This document shows, piece by piece, positions 13,569 to 17,277 of a stretch of 17,277 nt of DNA. A model generated the notes under the pieces. The model saw only the letters and a list, made by a program, of their open reading frames with translations, had not been told where the DNA came from and ran no database searches. Where the stretch lies: positions 1 to 17,277 of the forward strand of contig JAEWJD010000207.1 of the NCBI GenBank assembly GCA_023386765.1. The letters run 5' to 3'. The DNA is from Pseudomonadota bacterium (GTDB lineage Bacteria; Pseudomonadota; Gammaproteobacteria; Burkholderiales; Burkholderiaceae_B). A program made the translations under genes and the position numbers. The stretch's first letter is position 1, and every line of letters starts with the position of its first letter.

Positions 13569-15091
13569 CAGGAAGCAGTCCCGGTCAAAGAAGGGGGGGC
13601 CAGGCGCCGGACGGCCTCTCGGGCCAGTGCGGCGCGGTCGATCTTGTGGGTGCCATTGAGGGGCAGCGCGGCCAGCGCCCAGATCCGGCGCGGATGCTGG
13701 TAGGCCGGGGCATGGGCCAGGGCGTGGCGTTGCAGGGCGGCGGCATCGATCGCCTGGCCGTCGCGGGCGACCACGAAGGCGACCGGCTTGGCGCCTTTGA
13801 TGTCGTCGCTCACGGGCACCACGCAGGCCTGCTGCACGCTGGGATGGCCTTCGAGGACGCGCTCGACCTCGGCGGGATAGATGTTTTCACCGCCGCACAC
13901 AAACATGTCGTCGCGTCGACCCACGAAGGTGTAGAAACCCTGGGCGTCGCGGCGAAACACATCGCCCGTGCGGTAATAGCCATCATCCGTAAAGGGCGCG
14001 GCAAGATCCGGGCGTCGGTGGTAGCCCTGCATCAGCCCGGGGCTGCGCAGTTCGAGCAGGCCGGTGTCGGTGTCGTCATCGGGGCCGGGAACCAGGCGCA
14101 GCCGGACGTCCGGATGCGGATAGCCGACGGACGCCGGCGGGACCGGCAGCCCTTGCGGATGTGGGCCGAACACCACCGGGCCGCCTTCGGTCGTGCCATA
14201 GGCGTTGATGACGCGCGCCTGGGGGAGCCAGGCGCGCATCTGGCGCCAAAGCTGGTCGGGCACGGGCGCCGATCCGAGCCGGATGACCCGGACCGACGAC
14301 AGATCCGCCTGGGCCAGCGCATCACGCTCGCGCAACAGCATGGCGATCATCGGTGGCACGGCGGTCAGCCAGGTGGCGCGATGGGTGCTGATGGCCTGCA
14401 GGTAGGCACGCGCCTCGAAGCGCGGCAGCAGGATGGCAGTGGCGCCGCTGGCCAACGCCAGTTGGGTCAGGGCAAGCGCATTCATGTGATAGAGCGGTGC
14501 GGCAATGAGGGCACGTTCCTGATCCAGGGGCGTGGCGTGCAGGCGGGTGCGCACCGTCCAGCATTGCGCCGCATGGCTCAGCCGCACGCCCTTGGGGCGC
14601 CCGGTCGAGCCCGAGGTGTACAGCAGCAAGGCCAGACCTGAGAGGGGCCGGGGCCGCAAGCGGGGTTGGCCTTCGGCCAGCAAGGCGTGCCAGGCGGAAG
14701 AGCCGAAGGCGATGGCCGGCAGCGCGCCGGGCGGGCGGTGGCCGGCGTCGTGCAACACCAGGACCGCGCCGCTGTCGGCCAGTACCTCGGCCTGGGTCTG
14801 CGCCGCAAACTTGATGTTCAGCGGCACCGCCACCAGTCCCGCCCGAGCCAGTCCGAGCAAGGCCACCACGTAATCGGCCGAATTGGCCGCCAGGATGGCT
14901 ACGGCAGCCCCTGCCGGCAGCCCGCGTGCCAGCAGGGCACTGCCGAGCCGGCAGGCCTGCGCGCGCAAGTCGCCATAGCGCCAGACGGTCGGCTGACCGG
15001 TGTCGTCCAGGGCGATGAGCGCCGGACGCTGTGCGGGCCAGGCATCGGCCAGCGTGCCCAGATGGCTGACGGGGAGATGGCGGTCTGTCAT
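13568..15091 (-). CDS. AMP-dependent acyl-CoA synthetase / CoA ligase
   Basis: This 507-residue ANL-superfamily enzyme is predicted to activate a carboxylic acid with ATP and join it to CoA. Visible motifs are the P-loop YTSGSTGRPKG (158-168), NAYGTTEGGP (296-305), the hinge-region YRTGD (373-377) followed by GRRDDMFVCGGENIYPAEVE (391-410), and the C-terminal catalytic Lys483 in NGTHKID. The frame is open back to 15193, but that part overlaps the thioesterase gene. The ATG at 15091 follows AAGGGG on the minus strand and leaves a 4-base gap after the upstream stop, so it is the likely start. Substrate class (fatty, aromatic or other acid) cannot be fixed by eye. Its place among importer genes suggests that it activates the imported compound. 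Confidence 0.93.
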   Translation of the reverse strand: MTDRHLPVSHLGTLADAWPAQRPALIALDDTGQPTVWRYGDLRAQACRLGSALLARGLPAGAAVAILAANSADYVVALLGLARAGLVAVPLNIKFAAQTQAEVLADSGAVLVLHDAGHRPPGALPAIAFGSSAWHALLAEGQPRLRPRPLSGLALLLYTSGSTGRPKGVRLSHAAQCWTVRTRLHATPLDQERALIAAPLYHMNALALTQLALASGATAILLPRFEARAYLQAISTHRATWLTAVPPMIAMLLRERDALAQADLSSVRVIRLGSAPVPDQLWRQMRAWLPQARVINAYGTTEGGPVVFGPHPQGLPVPPASVGYPHPDVRLRLVPGPDDDTDTGLLELRSPGLMQGYHRRPDLAAPFTDDGYYRTGDVFRRDAQGFYTFVGRRDDMFVCGGENIYPAEVERVLEGHPSVQQACVVPVSDDIKGAKPVAFVVARDGQAIDAAALQRHALAHAPAYQHPRRIWALAALPLNGTHKIDRAALAREAVRRLAPPSLTGTAS

Positions 15092-15095
15092 GGGA

Positions 15096-15518
15096 CTACC
15101 CCCTTGGCGTGGCGTACACGCCGCGGCCGCTGGCCACCAACTTGCCGTCTTTGTCATAGACATGGGCCTCGGCGCTGGAGACCTGCCCGCCAAACTTGAT
15201 CACCTTGCCGTGCACGCGCAGATCGCCGGGCTGGGCCACGCGGTGATAGTCGACCCGCAAGTCGATGGTGGGCACGCCGCGCCCGGTTTCCGACACCAGC
15301 GCCCAGTCGGCGGCCAGATCCACCAGGGCGGCCAGGATGCCGCCGTGGGTATAGCCTTTGTCCGGGTTGACCACCCACTCCTCGCGCCAGCGCGCCAGCA
15401 GTTCGATTTCCCCTGGTGCGACGCGTTCGACCTGCAGGCCCAGCCATTGATGGTAGGGGCCGCGCAGCAGACGCGCCTGGATGTCGGCGGGATCGGGAAG
15501 ATTCGGGCTTGCACTCAT
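15096..15518 (-). CDS. PaaI-type hotdog-fold thioesterase
   Basis: This 140-residue hotdog-fold protein is of the PaaI/4HBT class, whose members hydrolyse acyl- or aryl-CoA thioesters. The active-site helix motif GYTHGGILAALVDLAADWAL begins near residue 55, with HGG at 58-60 and the probable catalytic Asp67. The tail strand GRGVYATPRG is also typical. The longer frame begins with GTG at 15527. The ATG at 15518 is preferred because AAGGTG sits 6 bases upstream on the minus strand. It lies 16 bases after the oxidoreductase stop and 4 bases before the synthetase start, inside the operon. It may release a stalled CoA ester or terminate the pathway. Together with the BAAT-like protein, the operon encodes two unrelated putative thioesterases. 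Confidence 0.92.
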   Translation of the reverse strand: MSASPNLPDPADIQARLLRGPYHQWLGLQVERVAPGEIELLARWREEWVVNPDKGYTHGGILAALVDLAADWALVSETGRGVPTIDLRVDYHRVAQPGDLRVHGKVIKFGGQVSSAEAHVYDKDGKLVASGRGVYATPRG

Positions 15519-15524
15519 GGATGA

Positions 15525-15530
15525 CACCTT
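15525..15530 (-). promoter_or_regulatory. Ribosome-binding site deciding the PaaI-type start
   Basis: AAGGTG on the minus strand lies 6 bases before the ATG at 15518. It supports that start over the overlapping GTG at 15527. Confidence 0.6.
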
Positions 15531-15534
15531 GGGT

Positions 15535-16551
15535 TCAGGGGTTGACGATGACCTTGCCCAGCACCTCGCGGTCGCGGATCAGGGCCAGGCCGAGGGCGGC
15601 TTGCTCAAGGGGCAGGCGTCGGTCGATCAAGGGCTGGATGCGGCCGTCGGCCACCAGTTCGAGCAGCGCCTTGAGGTTGTCGTCGTAGAAACTGTTGGAG
15701 CCCTTGATGTTCAGCTCGAAACTCCAGACGTAGCGCAGGTCCTCGGCCGGGTCGTGGCCGGCCGTGGCGCCGCAGACCAGCAGGGTGCCGCCGCGTTTGA
15801 GGCACTTGAGGGACGGGCGCCAGGTATCGCCGCCGGTGAAGTTCACCACCACGTCCACGCCGCCTTCCTGGCTGCGCCGCTGGGGTTTGCCATATTGCGC
15901 AATGGCCCACTTGGAGAAATCGGTATCGCGATAATTGACCACGTGGTCGGCACCCAGGGCCGTGAGGGCATCCAGCTTGGACTGGCTGCCGGCGCAGGCG
16001 ATGACTTCCGCACCCAGCATCTTGGCGAGCACCACACTGGCGGTGCCGACCCCGCCGCTGGCGCCGAGCACCAGCACGCGGTCGCCAGGGCGTACGGTCT
16101 GGTGCGTGACCAGCATCCGGTGCGCCGTGCCATAGGCCACCGGCAGCGCCGCGGCTTCGTCGAACCCCACGCCTTGCGGCAGGGCGATCAACTGATCCTG
16201 GGCCACCCGGCAGTATTGCGCCATGCCGCCGTCAAGCATTTCTCCCATCAGGCCGTGCTTGCGGTTGAGCGGGTTGACCAGCACGCGATCGCCGACCTGC
16301 CAGCCGGCGACGCCGGGGCCGACCTCGGCGATCTCGCCGGCCAGGTCCAGGCCGATCACCACCGGCAGCGGCACCTTGATGCCGGGCATGCCCTGGACGG
16401 TGAAGACATCGTGATAGTTGAAGGAAGCCGCGCGCACGCGCAGCACGACATGGCCTTCATCGGCGTGCGGGCGGGGGTGGTCGTCGACCACCTGCAATTG
16501 TTCCAGGCCGCCATGCTCGCTGAGCAGCAGGGCTTTCATGGTTTGTGACAT
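15535..16551 (-). CDS. Zinc-independent MDR-family (quinone oxidoreductase-like) alcohol dehydrogenase
   Basis: This 338-residue medium-chain dehydrogenase/reductase has an N-terminal GroES-like domain (about 1-130, with FNYHDVFTVQG and IGLDLAGEIAEVG) and a Rossmann domain with the nucleotide-binding motif GASGGVG at about 163-169. The four structural-zinc cysteines and the catalytic zinc Cys of classical alcohol dehydrogenases are absent. The quinone-oxidoreductase/enoyl-reductase branch therefore fits best, meaning NAD(P)H-dependent reduction of an enone, enoyl-CoA or similar. An ATG at 16560 is also in frame, but AAGGAT on the minus strand is spaced correctly for the ATG at 16551. It follows the first solute-binding-protein gene by 30 bases. 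In context it probably modifies the imported compound or its CoA ester. Confidence 0.9.
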   Translation of the reverse strand: MSQTMKALLLSEHGGLEQLQVVDDHPRPHADEGHVVLRVRAASFNYHDVFTVQGMPGIKVPLPVVIGLDLAGEIAEVGPGVAGWQVGDRVLVNPLNRKHGLMGEMLDGGMAQYCRVAQDQLIALPQGVGFDEAAALPVAYGTAHRMLVTHQTVRPGDRVLVLGASGGVGTASVVLAKMLGAEVIACAGSQSKLDALTALGADHVVNYRDTDFSKWAIAQYGKPQRRSQEGGVDVVVNFTGGDTWRPSLKCLKRGGTLLVCGATAGHDPAEDLRYVWSFELNIKGSNSFYDDNLKALLELVADGRIQPLIDRRLPLEQAALGLALIRDREVLGKVIVNP

Positions 16552-16558
16552 GACAGAC

Positions 16559-16564
16559 ATCCTT
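16559..16564 (-). promoter_or_regulatory. Ribosome-binding site deciding the MDR oxidoreductase start
   Basis: AAGGAT on the minus strand is 7 bases upstream of the ATG at 16551. It overlaps the alternative ATG at 16560, which would have no site of its own. Confidence 0.5.
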
Positions 16565-16581
16565 GAATCGGAAGGGAGAAA

Positions 16582-17277
16582 TCAGTGCAGGGACTTGGCC
16601 TGCTCGTAAGGGGCCGTAAGAAACAGCTCGGGTGCCAGCTCGCCCTGGATCAGGCCCGCCTGCGCGAATACCTGGTGCTGGTGGCGCAGCGTGGCGAGGT
16701 CGGCCGGCTCGAAACTGATGCGGTACATCTGCGGCCATTGGGCCGCGTAGGCCTGGGCGTCGGCCGGCGGCAGATTGGCGGCGCGCGTGAGAATGCCGGC
16801 CACCTCCTGGGGATGGGCGGCCGCCCAGTCGCTGGCCTGGCGCAGGGCAGCGATTACCCGGGCCAGGGTGTCCGGATGGGCCCGCGCGAAGTCGCTGCGC
16901 ACCGCGCCGATGCCGATGTACGGCACGGCCGGGCTGCCGGTCAGGCGTTGCCATTCGCTCGCAAAGGACCCAAGCCGGCGCACGTTCAGGCCATGCCCGA
17001 GCTGGGCCAGCGTGACCGAGCGCAGCGCGGCGGCATCGATCTGCGACTGGGCCAGAAACTGCACCAGACGGGATTCATTGCCGCCCACCAGCGCAAAGTC
17101 GCCCGCGTCCAGGCCATGGTTGCCCGCCAGCACGGCGCCAGCGATCACCGCCACCGAACTGCCGGCGGGCGACATACCGATACGCTGACCGCGCAGCTGC
17201 GCCAGATCCGTGACGGGGCTGTCGGCCGGCACGACGAATTGCACGTCGGCCGGTTGCGTGGCGGCGAACACCTGGAT
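16582..17277 (-). CDS. ABC transporter solute-binding protein, NMT1/SsuA-like (5' part beyond window)
   Basis: The frame is open on the minus strand from the right edge to the stop at 16582, giving 231 visible codons; the signal peptide and first lobe start lie outside. The visible part fits the SsuA/NMT1 class of periplasmic receptors: VVPADSPVTDLAQLRGQRIGMSPAGSS is the usual switch from lobe 1 to lobe 2. It is followed by the segment with Asp-Ala-Ala that measures ligand-binding output, and then by the C-terminal helices (SDFARAHPDTLARVIAAL). It is the most upstream visible gene of the operon. It differs from the second binding protein at 12489-13568, so the operon carries two receptors for one visible ATPase-permease pair. 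Confidence 0.88.
   Translation of the reverse strand: MQVFAATQPADVQFVVPADSPVTDLAQLRGQRIGMSPAGSSVAVIAGAVLAGNHGLDAGDFALVGGNESRLVQFLAQSQIDAAALRSVTLAQLGHGLNVRRLGSFASEWQRLTGSPAVPYIGIGAVRSDFARAHPDTLARVIAALRQASDWAAAHPQEVAGILTRAANLPPADAQAYAAQWPQMYRISFEPADLATLRHQHQVFAQAGLIQGELAPELFLTAPYEQAKSLH

Noticed and set aside
12480..13703. 407-codon plus-strand open frame opposite the solute-binding protein
   Set aside because: It is low-complexity and motif-free, whereas the minus strand has a signal peptide and a binding-protein fold in a tight operon.
15481..16548. 355-codon plus-strand open frame opposite the MDR oxidoreductase
   Set aside because: It is a His/Gln/Gly-rich shadow; the minus-strand frame has the GASGGVG cofactor motif.
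1..17277. Mobile elements, CRISPR arrays, tRNA or rRNA genes
   Set aside because: No transposase or integrase motifs, no spaced direct repeats, and no tRNA- or rRNA-like segments were seen on reading the window. Base composition looks even across the genes.

Overview
The window is high-GC bacterial DNA that is almost fully coded. Tightly packed genes, a FecI/FecR/TonB-receptor iron locus with Fur-like boxes, a SlyX gene and many solute-binding-protein genes suggest a betaproteobacterium of the Alcaligenaceae (Bordetella/Achromobacter type). This is inference from gene content; no rRNA or tRNA was found to anchor it. No insertion sequence, CRISPR array or phage gene is visible, and no gene-free stretch exceeds about 170 bases.

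Region A (1-4407, minus strand) is a compact four-gene operon. In order of transcription it holds a fatty-acid-hydroxylase/sterol-desaturase-type membrane enzyme, a membrane desaturase/AlkB-like enzyme, a fusion of a ketoacyl-synthase III (intact Cys-His-Asn triad) with a haem-oxygenase-like di-iron oxidase (HDO) domain, and an unrecognised protein cut by the left edge. Three predicted di-iron catalysts plus one condensing enzyme look like a dedicated lipid or fatty-acid-derived metabolite pathway. I cannot name its product. This is the best candidate for an undescribed system.

Region B (4408-8580, plus strand) runs divergently and is a cell-surface-signalling iron uptake unit: ECF sigma factor (FecI type), FecR-type anti-sigma factor, and a TonB-dependent receptor with an N-terminal signalling (STN) domain. 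Fur-like boxes lie directly before the sigma gene and before the receptor. The layout resembles the Bordetella bupI-bupR-bfrZ locus as I remember it, but orthology cannot be tested here.

Region C (8585-9623, minus strand) holds a nitrilase-superfamily amidase and slyX.

Region D (9676 to beyond 17277, minus strand) is an eight-gene operon with overlapping or nearly touching genes. In order of transcription it holds a solute-binding protein (cut by the right edge), a zinc-free MDR oxidoreductase, a PaaI-type thioesterase, an acyl-CoA synthetase, a second solute-binding protein, a BAAT/acyl-CoA-thioesterase-family hydrolase, and the ATPase and permease of an SsuBC/TauBC-type importer. The simplest reading is uptake of an organic acid or conjugate, activation to a CoA thioester, reduction, and thioester hydrolysis. 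The substrate is unknown.
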